Assembly: GCA_023230455.1 (NCBI GenBank)
Contig: JALNXH010000007.1
Span: 1 to 64,000, forward strand
Reading direction: 5' to 3'
Length of the DNA stretch: 64,000 nucleotides
DNA from: Rhodocyclaceae bacterium
GTDB lineage: Bacteria; Pseudomonadota; Gammaproteobacteria; Burkholderiales; Rhodocyclaceae
Shown: in pieces, positions 53,031-61,986 of the stretch
Layout of the letters: each line of letters opens with the position of its first letter
How positions within the stretch are numbered: the stretch's first letter is position 1
The notes under the pieces: model-generated
Told to the model about the DNA's origin: nothing
The model's database searches: none
Seen by the model: the letters and a program-made list of their open reading frames with translations, nothing else
Position numbers and translations under genes: made by a program

Positions 53031-54098
53031 TCAGTGACGGGCCAGAATGCGTTCGACCTGACGCCAGGCCGCTTCGCCGATCGGTTTGGCGCGGCGGCCG
53101 ACTTCCAGGGCATCGTGATTCGAGGCGTTGCCGCCGACGGCGCGCGCCATGATGCCCTGAAGAATGGCCGCCAGCCGGAACATGTTGTAGGCGCAGTAAA
53201 AATCCCAGTCGTCGGGCGGAATCGGGGCACGTCCGGTACGGCGGCAATAGGCAGCGACGTAGGCCTCCTCGTCGGGAATGCCCAGCGCCGCCAGATCGTG
53301 GCCGGCAAGGCCGCGGAATTCGGCCGGTTGCAAGCGCCAGGTGATGGCGTTATAGGAGAAATCGGCGAGCGGATGGCCGAGGGTGGACAGCTCCCAGTCG
53401 AGCACCGCCAGTACCCGTGCCTCGGTGGGATGGAAGATCAGATTGTCGAGCCGCAAGTCGCCGTGCACGATGGTCGTTGCGTCGCCGGACGGAATGTTTT
53501 TCGGCAACCAGTCCATCAGGCGCTCCATCGCTTCCAGCCGCTCGGTCTCCGACGCCCGATACTGCCGCGACCAGCGGGCGATCTGGCGCTCGAAGTAATT
53601 GCCGGTCTTGCCGTAGTCGGCGAGGCCGACCGCTTTGTAATCCACCCGATGCAGCGCGGCGACCACCCGATTCATCGCGTCGAATATCTCTGCCCGCTCG
53701 GTCGGCGCCATCCCGGGCAGCGCAGGGTCGTAGAAGATGCGCCCGTCGACGAATTCGGTGACGTAGAAGGCCGTGCCGATGATCGCCGGATCGTCGCAGT
53801 AGCAGAACGTACGCGGCACCGGCACGTCGCTGCCGGCGAGCGCGCTGATCACGCGAAACTCCCTGTCGATGGCATGCGCCGAGGGCAGCAATTCGCCCGG
53901 CGGCTTCTTGCGCAGCACGTAGCGGCGGCCGCCGGCCGCCAGTCGGAACGTCGGATTGGACTGACCGCCTTGGAACTGCGAAACCTCCAGCGCCCCGGAA
54001 AACCCTTCGAGATGCTTCTTCAGGTAGTTGCCCAGCGCAGCGACGTCGAACGGTATGCCCCCGGTCGGCAAAGGGGCGGCGGCTGAATCCTGAGTCAT
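53031..54098 (-). CDS. APH-type phosphotransferase (ACAD10/11-like kinase)
   Basis: The 355-residue kinase-like protein has YVLRKKPPGELLPSAHAIDREF (ATP-binding lysine region), catalytic loop VHGDLRLDN (His212, Asp214, Asn219) and metal-binding LAVLDWELSTLGHPLAD (Asp234). This is the APH domain that in mammalian ACAD10/11 is fused to an acyl-CoA dehydrogenase and there phosphorylates 4-hydroxyacyl-CoA. Here it precedes a separate acyl-CoA dehydrogenase. I chose the ATG at 54098; a longer frame upstream has no support. Substrate here is unknown. Confidence 0.88.
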   Translation of the reverse strand: MTQDSAAAPLPTGGIPFDVAALGNYLKKHLEGFSGALEVSQFQGGQSNPTFRLAAGGRRYVLRKKPPGELLPSAHAIDREFRVISALAGSDVPVPRTFCYCDDPAIIGTAFYVTEFVDGRIFYDPALPGMAPTERAEIFDAMNRVVAALHRVDYKAVGLADYGKTGNYFERQIARWSRQYRASETERLEAMERLMDWLPKNIPSGDATTIVHGDLRLDNLIFHPTEARVLAVLDWELSTLGHPLADFSYNAITWRLQPAEFRGLAGHDLAALGIPDEEAYVAAYCRRTGRAPIPPDDWDFYCAYNMFRLAAILQGIMARAVGGNASNHDALEVGRRAKPIGEAAWRQVERILARH

Positions 54099-54264
54099 CG
54101 GCGTATCGTTTCCTCCAGGCGACCCGGCGCGGGCCGCGAATCCACGCAGGGCATGGCGATTTCTTGCCCACCGAGTATAGGGAAGTAGCGGAAACCGTAC
54201 TTGTTTCTTGTTGCTGACGGCGCGGCACTGCGTGACGGACGACAGCACACGCTGATCGACCCGG

Positions 54265-55239
54265 TCAGGGCTCGATCAGCACCTTTCCCGTTGCCCGCCG
54301 CTCCAGCAACGACTGCAAGGCGTCGGCGGCCTGCGTCAGCGGGTAAACGGCGGAGACGTGAGGCTTGAGCTCTCCGGCCGCCAAGCGTGCGATCAGCGCC
54401 GTCATGTCAGTGCGACAGGCCTCCGGCTCGCGCGCACTGTATTCGCCCCAGAGCACGCCGATCGCGGAGCAGCCCTTGAGCAGGATGAGGTTCGCCGGGA
54501 GCCGGGGGATCGCGCCGGCGGCGAAGCCGACCACCAGCAGGCGGCCGCGCCAAGCGCAACTGCGCAGCGCTGCCTCGGTGAAGTCGCCGCCCACCGGATC
54601 GAAGATCAGGTCGGCGCCGCGGTCGGCGGTCAGCTCGCGCACCCGGCTTTTGAGGTCCTCGGCGACGTAGTCGATCACTTCGTCGGCGCCGTTGCGCATG
54701 CACAGCGCGCGCTTGTCGGCGCTCGATACCGCGGCGATCACCCGCGCGCCAAACAGTTTGCCGATTTGCACCGCGGCCAGCCCGACGCCGCCCGCGGCGC
54801 CGAGCACCAGCAGGGTTTCGCCGGCAGCGACGCGGCCGCAGTTGACCAGTGCGTGCCAGGACGTGCCGTAGGTCAGCAGGAACGCCGCCGCCGAGCGGAA
54901 ATCGACCGTGGCGGGAATCGGAAAGGCGCGCCGGGCGGGCACCCGGACCCGTTCGGCAAACGCGCCGATCGGCGGATAGGCGACCACCCGATCGCCGGGC
55001 CGGAAGTCGGCGACATCGGGACCGACCGCCACGACCGTGCCCGCACATTCGAGCCCGGGCGTAAACGGCAGCGCCGGCTTGACTTGGTATTTGCCCTGCA
55101 CCATAAGTGCGTCGGGAAAGTTCACCCCGGCGGCCCGCACCGCCACCACCAGCTCACCCTCGCCTGCCACGGGTTCGGGCACCTCGGCCAGCGTCAGGCC
55201 TGCCACCGGGCCGAAGGCCGAGCATTGCAGCGCTTTCAT
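54265..55239 (-). CDS. Zinc-independent quinone-oxidoreductase-type MDR dehydrogenase
   Basis: This 324-residue MDR-superfamily protein has VNFPDALMVQGKYQVKPALP, PGLECAGTVVAVG and the NADPH-binding LVLGAAGGVGLAAVQIGKLFGA, with no structural-zinc cysteine quartet. It matches the NADPH:quinone oxidoreductase group, which includes enoyl reductases and alcohol-type enzymes. A reductase acting on an enone or enal intermediate is possible. It lies 18 bp after the upstream SDR gene, so it belongs to the same minus-strand run. Confidence 0.9.
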   Translation of the reverse strand: MKALQCSAFGPVAGLTLAEVPEPVAGEGELVVAVRAAGVNFPDALMVQGKYQVKPALPFTPGLECAGTVVAVGPDVADFRPGDRVVAYPPIGAFAERVRVPARRAFPIPATVDFRSAAAFLLTYGTSWHALVNCGRVAAGETLLVLGAAGGVGLAAVQIGKLFGARVIAAVSSADKRALCMRNGADEVIDYVAEDLKSRVRELTADRGADLIFDPVGGDFTEAALRSCAWRGRLLVVGFAAGAIPRLPANLILLKGCSAIGVLWGEYSAREPEACRTDMTALIARLAAGELKPHVSAVYPLTQAADALQSLLERRATGKVLIEP

Positions 55240-55257
55240 CGCCGTTGAGGGCGAGTT

Positions 55258-56025
55258 CTACCAGCCGGCGAGAAAGCCGCCATCGACATTGAGGCAGACT
55301 CCGGTGGTATAGCTCGCCGCGTCCGAGGCCAGATACACCACGGCGCCGGCCATCTCCTCCGGCTGCGCCACGCGGTGCAGGGCGATGCGCGGCGTCACGG
55401 CGCCGAGCAGTTTCTCGTCCTTGACCAGCGCCGAGGCGAATTTGGTGTCGGTGATGCCGGGCAGGATCGCATTCACCCGCACGCCCATCTCGCCGCACTC
55501 GTTGGCGAAGGCCTTGGTCATGGAGATGATCGCCCCCTTGGTGATCGAGTAGATGCCCTGCTTGGGGCCAGGCGCCACGCCGTTGATCGAGGCGATGTTC
55601 ACGATGCTGCCGCCGCCGTTCTTCGCCATGAGTTTCGCGCCCAGGGTCGAGCTGTAGAAATAGCCGCGGATATTCACATCCACCGTCTTCTGGAAAACGT
55701 CGAGCCCGGTATCGACGATATGGCCGAAATACGGGTTCGCGGCGGCGTTGTTGACCAGGATGTCGAGCCGCCCGTGGTTCGCCTCGACGCGCTCGAAGAG
55801 GGCGGCGATCTGCTCCATGTCGCCGATATGACAGGTCAGCGCCTCGGCCTTGCCGCCGTCGGCGCGAATATCCGCCGCCACTTTTTCGCAGGCCTCCAGC
55901 TTGCGGCTGGAGATCACCACATGGGCACCGTGAGCGGCGAGACCGCGGGCGATGCTCTCGCCGATGCCGCGGCTGGCACCGGTAACGATGGCGATCTTGC
56001 CGGAGAGATTGAAACTAGGATTCAT
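55258..56025 (-). CDS. Short-chain dehydrogenase/reductase (SDR 1)
   Basis: The protein has 255 residues with cofactor motif TGASRGIG (15-22), NNAA, catalytic Ser in IVNIASINGV and YSITKGA. The family suggests oxidation or reduction of a secondary alcohol or 3-hydroxy/keto-acyl compound with NAD(P). The start (MNPSFNLSGKIAIVTG) was chosen over a much longer frame. There is a 169-bp gap to the next SDR, so it may have its own promoter. Confidence 0.9.
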   Translation of the reverse strand: MNPSFNLSGKIAIVTGASRGIGESIARGLAAHGAHVVISSRKLEACEKVAADIRADGGKAEALTCHIGDMEQIAALFERVEANHGRLDILVNNAAANPYFGHIVDTGLDVFQKTVDVNIRGYFYSSTLGAKLMAKNGGGSIVNIASINGVAPGPKQGIYSITKGAIISMTKAFANECGEMGVRVNAILPGITDTKFASALVKDEKLLGAVTPRIALHRVAQPEEMAGAVVYLASDAASYTTGVCLNVDGGFLAGW

Positions 56026-56194
56026 GGTTGAGTACGAATGAATGAAACGCCGGAAGCGGAAAGCCTCGAAACGGCCCCGATCTGAAAAGGCCTCCCCGAA
56101 CGGATCGGCCGATCCATTCGGGAAAGTATAAATGTCCGGCCATGCGCCGACTTGCTTAGAGTGGCTGGCCGGCGGCGCATCCGGCGCAACCAAC

Positions 56195-56944
56195 TCAGAT
56201 CGCCGTGGAACCGCCGTCGACCACCATCTCCGCCCCGGTGACGTACTGCGCCTCGTCGGAGCACAGGAACAGCGATGCGTAGGCGATGTCTTCAGGATTG
56301 CCGCGGCGTCCCATCGGAATACCTTCTTCAAGCTGCTTCATCATGTGGTCCGGCACGTCGCCGAGGATCGGGGTCTTGATCACGCCGGGGAAGATGGTGT
56401 TCACCCGCACGCCGCGGCGGGCGTACTGGATCGCCGCCGAGCGGCTCATGATGCGCACCGCACCCTTGGTGGCGTGATAGGCGATCGAGCCGGGGCTGCC
56501 GACCATGCCGTACATCGAGGAAATGTTGATGATCGCCGCATTGCCGGACTTGAGCAGTTCCGGCATTGCGATCTTCATGCCCCACCAGACGGCGGTCTGG
56601 TTGATCGCCACCATCCGGTTCCAGCCCTCGTTGGTCTCGGTATCGACCTCGCCCGCATGGTAGATGCCGGCGTTGTTGACCAGCGTGGTCAGACCGCCGA
56701 AACGCCTCACCGCTTCGGCCACGGCCGTCCGCCAGTTGTCCTCCTTGCTCACGTCGAGGCGGAAATAGGCGGCCTCGCCGCCGTCGCGGTTGACCTGTTC
56801 CACCACACCGCGGCCCATCTCGTCCTGGATGTCGCACACCAACACCTTGGCTCCGGCTTCGGCGAAAAGCCGGACATGGGCAGCGCCGATGCCGCTCGCC
56901 CCGCCGGTAATCAATGCCACCTTGTTCTGCAACCGCTTGCTCAT
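56195..56944 (-). CDS. Short-chain dehydrogenase/reductase (SDR 2)
   Basis: The protein has 249 residues with TGGASGIG (14-21), NNAGIYHAGEV, Ser in INISSMYGMVGSPGSIAYHATKGA and the usual C-terminal DGGSTAI. It resembles 3-alpha/20-beta-hydroxysteroid or cyclohexanol dehydrogenase-type enzymes, acting on alcohols with NAD. One of the three SDRs could be the geraniol/geranial oxidising enzyme, but sequence alone does not say which. It lies 68 bp after SDR 3. Confidence 0.9.
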   Translation of the reverse strand: MSKRLQNKVALITGGASGIGAAHVRLFAEAGAKVLVCDIQDEMGRGVVEQVNRDGGEAAYFRLDVSKEDNWRTAVAEAVRRFGGLTTLVNNAGIYHAGEVDTETNEGWNRMVAINQTAVWWGMKIAMPELLKSGNAAIINISSMYGMVGSPGSIAYHATKGAVRIMSRSAAIQYARRGVRVNTIFPGVIKTPILGDVPDHMMKQLEEGIPMGRRGNPEDIAYASLFLCSDEAQYVTGAEMVVDGGSTAI

Positions 56945-57012
56945 CGCCCCACTCCTCGTCGTTTTGGTGATCTGTCGCCGCCCCGATCAGGACCGGCGAA
57001 ATCCGTCGTTCG

Positions 57013-57759
57013 CTACGTTGCCAGCATGCCGCCGTCGATGACGTGTTCGGCGCCGGTGACGAAGGCAGACTCGTCCGACGCCAGGAACACAACCAGGTTG
57101 GAGACCTCGGCCGGCTTGCCCAGGCGCCGCATCGGGATCAGGTTCTTCGCCGCGCCACCCTCCTCGTCGGTGGCAGCGATCATCATCGGCGTCAGGATGA
57201 AGCCGGGATGCACCGAGTTGACACGGATGTTACGGTCGGCGAAATCCACCGCCACCTGCTTGCTCATGCCGCGCACGGCGAACTTGCTGGCGACATAGGC
57301 GGCGTTGGGTGCGCCGTAGTTGGAAACGATGCCGGACAGCGACGAAATGTTCACGATCGAACCGGCGCCGGCCTTGAGCATCGAGGGAACCACCGCCTTC
57401 ATGCCGAGGAACACCGACAATTGGTTGACGTCGCAGACCTTGACGAAATCCTGCTCCGACAGATCGAGGATGTTGGCGACGGGGCCGATCATCGCCGCGT
57501 TGTTGACCAGCACGTTGATCGTGCCGAAACGCGCCTCGCCCTGTTCGACCACCCGCTGCCAGTCCGCGGCGCGGGACACGTCCTGCGCGATGAACATCGC
57601 GGCGGGCCCGAGTTCGTCGGCGAGCCGGCGGCCGGCGGGCTCGGAGACGTCGGTAAGAATCACCTGCGCCCCCTCCTTCACGAACATGCGCGCATGCGCC
57701 TCGCCCATGCCTTGCGCTGCGCCGGTGATGATGGCGACCTTGCCTTTCAAGCGATCCAT
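57013..57759 (-). CDS. Short-chain dehydrogenase/reductase (SDR 3)
   Basis: The protein has 248 residues with TGAAQGMGEAHARMF (12-19 for the glycine motif), NNAAMIGPV, Ser in VNISSLSGIVSNYGAPNAAY and YVASKFAVRG. GGAGA precedes the ATG at 57759; an upstream start is unlikely. It is close to SDR 2 in type, suggesting that the two arose by duplication or act on related alcohols. It follows the first heme-propeller gene by 30 bp. Confidence 0.9.
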   Translation of the reverse strand: MDRLKGKVAIITGAAQGMGEAHARMFVKEGAQVILTDVSEPAGRRLADELGPAAMFIAQDVSRAADWQRVVEQGEARFGTINVLVNNAAMIGPVANILDLSEQDFVKVCDVNQLSVFLGMKAVVPSMLKAGAGSIVNISSLSGIVSNYGAPNAAYVASKFAVRGMSKQVAVDFADRNIRVNSVHPGFILTPMMIAATDEEGGAAKNLIPMRRLGKPAEVSNLVVFLASDESAFVTGAEHVIDGGMLAT

Positions 57760-57789
57760 GCGTCCGTCTCCTGTGTGATGCGTCAACGA

Positions 57790-59358
57790 TCAGTCGCGCC
57801 GTTCCAAGCGCACGATCTTCGGTACCGCCGTCGGCAGCGAGGAATAGGCGCTCCACAGCGCACCGCTGTTCGGATCGACCACCATATGGCGCATATAGGC
57901 CGGTTCGGTCGGCAGCGGGTAGCGCTCGACGGCCTGTGTGTTGACGTCGAAGCGCAGCAGCGAGCTGTCCAGCGAGCCGGTGATCCACACCGCACCGTTG
58001 CGCGGATCGACCGCCGCAGCATAGGCGCCGAGCGAGGAGTCGCCGAGGTTGAAACGCGCGAAGGTCTCCTTGTCCGGGTCGAAGCGGGTCAGGTAGCCGG
58101 TATCGAATTCCGGAATCCACAGCGCACCGTCGAGACCGATGGCCAGTCGGCGCGGACCGCTGATGGTTTCGGGCAGGGTGTACAACTTTGATGTGAGGGT
58201 GCGGGTGTCGAAGCGCACCAGTGTGTTGCCGGCCAGTTGCGTCGCCCAGAGGCGATCCTTGGCGTCAATCTGCAAGCCGTAGGGCAGCGGCTTCCCCGCC
58301 GCATCGGGCAGGTTGGCGCTGGGCAGCGGATAGGTGGTCACCTTGCCGCTGGCCGGGTTCAGCATGCCTACCCGCTCCGGCTTGGAAAAGTAGTCGTTGA
58401 GCCAAACATTGCCCTTGGAATCAAGCACCACGTCGTGGGCGTACATACCCACCGGATAGGTGCGGTAGGTCTTGGTCTTCGGGTCGAGACGCACCACCGA
58501 CTTGCTGCCGCCGAGGACGATCCAGAGCATGCCCTTCTTGTCGAAGGCGAGGGCGCGCACCTGGGCGAGTTGCTTGTCGTCCTTGCTCACTGAATAACGT
58601 TCGGTCGCGCCGGTCTTCGGGTCCATGGCCCACATCGCGTTGGTCCAGAACGCAGTGATCCAGAGGCGGCCGTCGGGACCGATGCCGACGTCGTGCGGCA
58701 ACTCCGACGCCACCGGTATCGGGTATTCGGTGATCGTCGCCCGCGCCGCCGTCGCTGCCTCGATGCGCGGCTTGGGCCGCAGCGCAGCCAGGCGTTCGGG
58801 CGTCAGGTGGCGGGCGAGGTAGGCGCCGAAGCGCTCGGGTTCGACTTCGGGCGCAAGAATGGCGTAGACGTCGATGGCCTTCATCATCTTGATGGCTTCG
58901 ACCCACTTCGCCGTATCGCGGACCTTGCCGTCCTTCCAGATGCGGCTGTGGGCGATTTCGTGGCAACTGGTGCAGTTGAGGATGAAGCGGCGCTTGTCCT
59001 CGCCGTCCGGCAGCAGGGCGAGAAACTCAGACGACGCGGCCAGCCGCAACGGGTCCGCGGCGGCGGCGGCCGACAGCGTGATCTGGTCGCCATCCGCCGC
59101 ATGGGTGCCGGCATCGTCGAAGCCCGCCGCGCGCACTCTGAGGGCGTACGGCCCAGGTAGCGGGTGGCTGACGGAAAAGCGCCCGTCGGCAGCGGAATAC
59201 ACGCTGACCGCGATGCCGCTCCCGGTCTCGGCCGTCACCCGAGCGCCGGCCAGCGGCCGGCCGTCGCCCTGCACCGTGCCGCTGACGGTGCCGGCGACAA
59301 CCGAGGAGGCAGCCAATACGCCGGCGAGAAGAGGAATCAGCGCAAACGGACGGAACAT
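57790..59358 (-). CDS. Periplasmic c-heme/Vgb-like beta-propeller protein (A)
   Basis: The protein has 522 residues. A signal peptide (about 1-22), a carboxypeptidase-regulatory-like beta-sandwich (24-100, GTVSGTVQGDGRPLAGARVT), one c-type heme site CTSCH (Cys129, Cys132, His133) and a C-terminal propeller of about six blades with repeated DGxxWI/DPKTGxxxxY motifs (similar to virginiamycin B lyase and SMP-30) are present. This combination points to a periplasmic redox enzyme or electron carrier. Its function is unknown. It is 13 bp after a paralogue of the same layout. Confidence 0.8.
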   Translation of the reverse strand: MFRPFALIPLLAGVLAASSVVAGTVSGTVQGDGRPLAGARVTAETGSGIAVSVYSAADGRFSVSHPLPGPYALRVRAAGFDDAGTHAADGDQITLSAAAAADPLRLAASSEFLALLPDGEDKRRFILNCTSCHEIAHSRIWKDGKVRDTAKWVEAIKMMKAIDVYAILAPEVEPERFGAYLARHLTPERLAALRPKPRIEAATAARATITEYPIPVASELPHDVGIGPDGRLWITAFWTNAMWAMDPKTGATERYSVSKDDKQLAQVRALAFDKKGMLWIVLGGSKSVVRLDPKTKTYRTYPVGMYAHDVVLDSKGNVWLNDYFSKPERVGMLNPASGKVTTYPLPSANLPDAAGKPLPYGLQIDAKDRLWATQLAGNTLVRFDTRTLTSKLYTLPETISGPRRLAIGLDGALWIPEFDTGYLTRFDPDKETFARFNLGDSSLGAYAAAVDPRNGAVWITGSLDSSLLRFDVNTQAVERYPLPTEPAYMRHMVVDPNSGALWSAYSSLPTAVPKIVRLERRD

Positions 59359-59371
59359 GGGATCTCCTTGA

Positions 59372-60991
59372 TCAGCGGACCAGATCGAGCGCGCGGTGCA
59401 CCCGCAGCAGCAGGCCGTGGTCGCGCAGCGCGTGTTTATTGGGATAGCTCGACAGCGCGGTCCACACATCGCCGGTCGAATAGTCGATGGAAATCATGCG
59501 CCCGTAGGAGAGCAGCGAAGGCAGGCGGAAGGTAGTCGCCTTGCCCGTCGCCGGATCGAGGGCATAGATCGCATTGCCGCCGTTGCCGGTCACCCAGACG
59601 CGGTTGGACTTGGCGTCGTAACGCGCGGCGTAGGGAAAGGCATCGGCGTCGGGCAGCGCGAACTCGCTGCGGGCGCCGCTGCGGGTGTTGTAGCGCAGGA
59701 TCGTGCCGTAGCCGGAGAGCGGAATCCACAGGTTGTCGTCGTTGTCGATGTGCATCCGGTGCGGCCCGCTGTCCGGTCGCGGCATCGCCCACTCCTTGCC
59801 CTGCCCGCTGGCCGGATCGACGAAGCCCATCAGGTTCTCCGAATACTTGGTGTACCAGATTGTGCCGCGCGAATCGACGGCGATGCCGTAAGGCCGGCCA
59901 TTGGCCGAACCCGGTAGCGCTACCTCCTTCAGATCGCCGCTGGCTGGATCGAGCAGCGAGATGCGGTTGCCGCCGAATTGGGACAGGGTGATGCGGCCCT
60001 CGGCGTTGCGTTTGACCAAGCCCTCGGAGTCGAGCGCGAAGGAATGCACCAGCGTGCCCTTGGCGAGCCCCTCGTAGACGCGCCATTCGCCCTTCCGCGT
60101 GTCGAAGCGCGCAACCTTGTCTGCAAGCTGGAAGGTGATCCAGAGATAACCTTCGCGGTCGAAATTCAGCGTGTGCATGCCGGTACCCTTCACCGGAGCC
60201 GGGTACACCTTCTGCTCGCCGGTGCGCGGATCGACGGCAATCAGTTCGTCGCGCACGTAATCGCCGACCCAGGCAACGCCGGTGCGCGGATCGACAGCCA
60301 TGTCGTGCGCCCAACTGGTGACATCGCCCACCGCGTATTCACTGAGGCGGGCCTTGGTGGCCACGTTGGCGCCCTTGGCAAAGGCATCGAATGGCGCGGG
60401 CCTGGCACCGAACTTCTGCGCCGCCACCCAGGCGGACAGCTTGTCGTCGTCGGTCTGCACGATGACGCTGTACACGTCGTTCTGCGCACGCATCTTGTTG
60501 ACGATTTCCTTCCAGCCTTCGGCGCTGCGTGGCGCGCGGGTCAGCGGCGAAGCCAGGTCGTGGCAGATGGTGCAGGACGTGACAAAGGTGGCCTTGATCG
60601 GTTCGTTGGACAGCGCATTGAGCCAGGCGGCACCCGGTGTGGTCTTGCGGTCGGCGGTGTCCGCAGTCAGCTTGAGGTTCGCCATGCCGTCGCGCTCGCC
60701 GAGCGCCACATCGATGGCCACGCCGTCGCCGAAGCCGGACATGCGGGCGCGCAACTCGTACTGCCCGGGAAACAGGTCGTCGATCCGATAGCGTCCGGCG
60801 CCATCGCTGAGCACCGTGACGGCCAACTTGCGCGCACCGTTCTGCGCGGTGACGAAGACATTGGCCTTGGGCTTGCCGGAGGGATCGTGCACGATGCCGC
60901 TCAGAACGCTGGCAGAGGCCGTTGCAGCCAGCGAAATACCGGCGAGGATTGCGAAGAAGCGGATCAAACAAAAACTTTTCACACTCACCAC
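59372..60991 (-). CDS. Periplasmic c-heme/Vgb-like beta-propeller protein (B)
   Basis: The protein has 539 residues with the same order as A: signal peptide (about 5-27), carboxypeptidase-regulatory-like domain (29-110), heme site CTICH (Cys140, Cys143, His144) and a propeller with DPRTGVAWVGDYVRDEL and DNDDNLWIPLSGYGTI repeats. I chose the GTG at 60991 because GGAGGA lies 6 bases upstream. It is the first gene of the long minus-strand cluster, with a possible operator at 61102-61116. Its distinct but parallel sequence suggests old duplication and a heterodimer or two substrates. Confidence 0.8.
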   Translation of the reverse strand: MVSVKSFCLIRFFAILAGISLAATASASVLSGIVHDPSGKPKANVFVTAQNGARKLAVTVLSDGAGRYRIDDLFPGQYELRARMSGFGDGVAIDVALGERDGMANLKLTADTADRKTTPGAAWLNALSNEPIKATFVTSCTICHDLASPLTRAPRSAEGWKEIVNKMRAQNDVYSVIVQTDDDKLSAWVAAQKFGARPAPFDAFAKGANVATKARLSEYAVGDVTSWAHDMAVDPRTGVAWVGDYVRDELIAVDPRTGEQKVYPAPVKGTGMHTLNFDREGYLWITFQLADKVARFDTRKGEWRVYEGLAKGTLVHSFALDSEGLVKRNAEGRITLSQFGGNRISLLDPASGDLKEVALPGSANGRPYGIAVDSRGTIWYTKYSENLMGFVDPASGQGKEWAMPRPDSGPHRMHIDNDDNLWIPLSGYGTILRYNTRSGARSEFALPDADAFPYAARYDAKSNRVWVTGNGGNAIYALDPATGKATTFRLPSLLSYGRMISIDYSTGDVWTALSSYPNKHALRDHGLLLRVHRALDLVR

Positions 60992-61101
60992 GTGATTTCC
61001 TCCGATGTCGCGCCGCACGGAATCGTGCATGCCGCCGGATACGCCGTCCGGCCGTCTTCAAGTAACTGCGCTAAATTACCCTTCGGTGAATACGCATACT
61101 T

Positions 61102-61116
61102 GTAGCAACTAGCTAC
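61102..61116. promoter_or_regulatory. Possible operator palindrome between divergent genes
   Basis: Five-base arms GTAGC (61102-61106) and GCTAC (61112-61116) with a 5-base spacer lie in the 274-bp gap (60992-61265) between the heme-propeller gene and the plus-strand membrane protein. I see no other gene or clear promoter in that gap. Confidence 0.3.
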
Positions 61117-61265
61117 CCTCCCGGCGAAGCCGGAATGAAGCTGTGCGACGACGGACGAACGATGTCGCACATTGAGGAAGCACCGAACACGTGCGTTCGC
61201 GCTGCGCCATACCGAGCGTCGCCGAGCGGCAGGATCACCTCATTCAGCGTGATAAGGAAAGCGCG

Positions 61266-61898
61266 ATGCAACTCGTCAAACACCCGGACGGACAGCTCGA
61301 AACAGTGCAGGACAGCACGCGCCTTTCGCGCTGGGCAATGGCCGCGGCGCTGTTGCTGGCTGCCGTCGCCGGCTACGAAGCGCTGCAACATCACATCGGC
61401 AGCGACCGCTTCATCGGCGCGCTGGGCGGCGGCGCCACCTTCGCGCTGATGGCGCTGGTGCTCTACGAACGCACCCGTTTCGTCTTCGATCCGCGGCGCC
61501 GCCGGGTCCATTGGTCGCAACGCTGGATGTGGCGACAGCACCGCGGCGAAATCGCGTTTTCCGATATCCGCCGCGCCGACCGCGAGATAGCCCTCGGCAG
61601 CGACAGCGTCGCGCCTTCCTGGCGCATCGTGCTGCGCACCGCCGATGCGCCCCTGCCGCTGAGCGCCGGCTACCGCCCCGATCCGGACGACGCGGATCTG
61701 GAGATCGTCGCCCTGATCAATGCGATCCTCCAGCCGAGCGACGACGCGGCATCCGCAAGCGACGCACCCGCGATACCGCCGGCGATTGCCGAACTCGCCC
61801 GCGCCGGTAAAACCATCGAAGCCATCAAGCGGCTGCGCATCGAGCGCGGCATGTCGCTCACGGAGGCGAAGCGGATTGTAGACAGCCTGCACGCCTGA
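61266..61898 (+). CDS. Membrane protein with L7/L12-like C-terminal domain
   Basis: The protein has 210 residues. Two membrane helices (about 23-40 and 50-67) are followed by a cytoplasmic beta-rich part (FVFDPRRRRVHWSQR) and a linker. A C-terminal helical segment (IAELARAGKTIEAIKRLRIE, then GMSLTEAKRIVD) matches the C-terminal domain of ribosomal protein L7/L12, used elsewhere as a small interaction module. No function is known. AAGGA precedes the ATG. It stands between the propeller genes and fadL. Confidence 0.7.
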   Translation: MQLVKHPDGQLETVQDSTRLSRWAMAAALLLAAVAGYEALQHHIGSDRFIGALGGGATFALMALVLYERTRFVFDPRRRRVHWSQRWMWRQHRGEIAFSDIRRADREIALGSDSVAPSWRIVLRTADAPLPLSAGYRPDPDDADLEIVALINAILQPSDDAASASDAPAIPPAIAELARAGKTIEAIKRLRIERGMSLTEAKRIVDSLHA

Positions 61899-61986
61899 GC
61901 CGCCGCGACAGAGGTGCCGGAAGCCAATGCCTATCGATCTGCTAAGCTGCGGGCCTATTTCAAATAAAAAAGAAGGGGAGCGCGAG

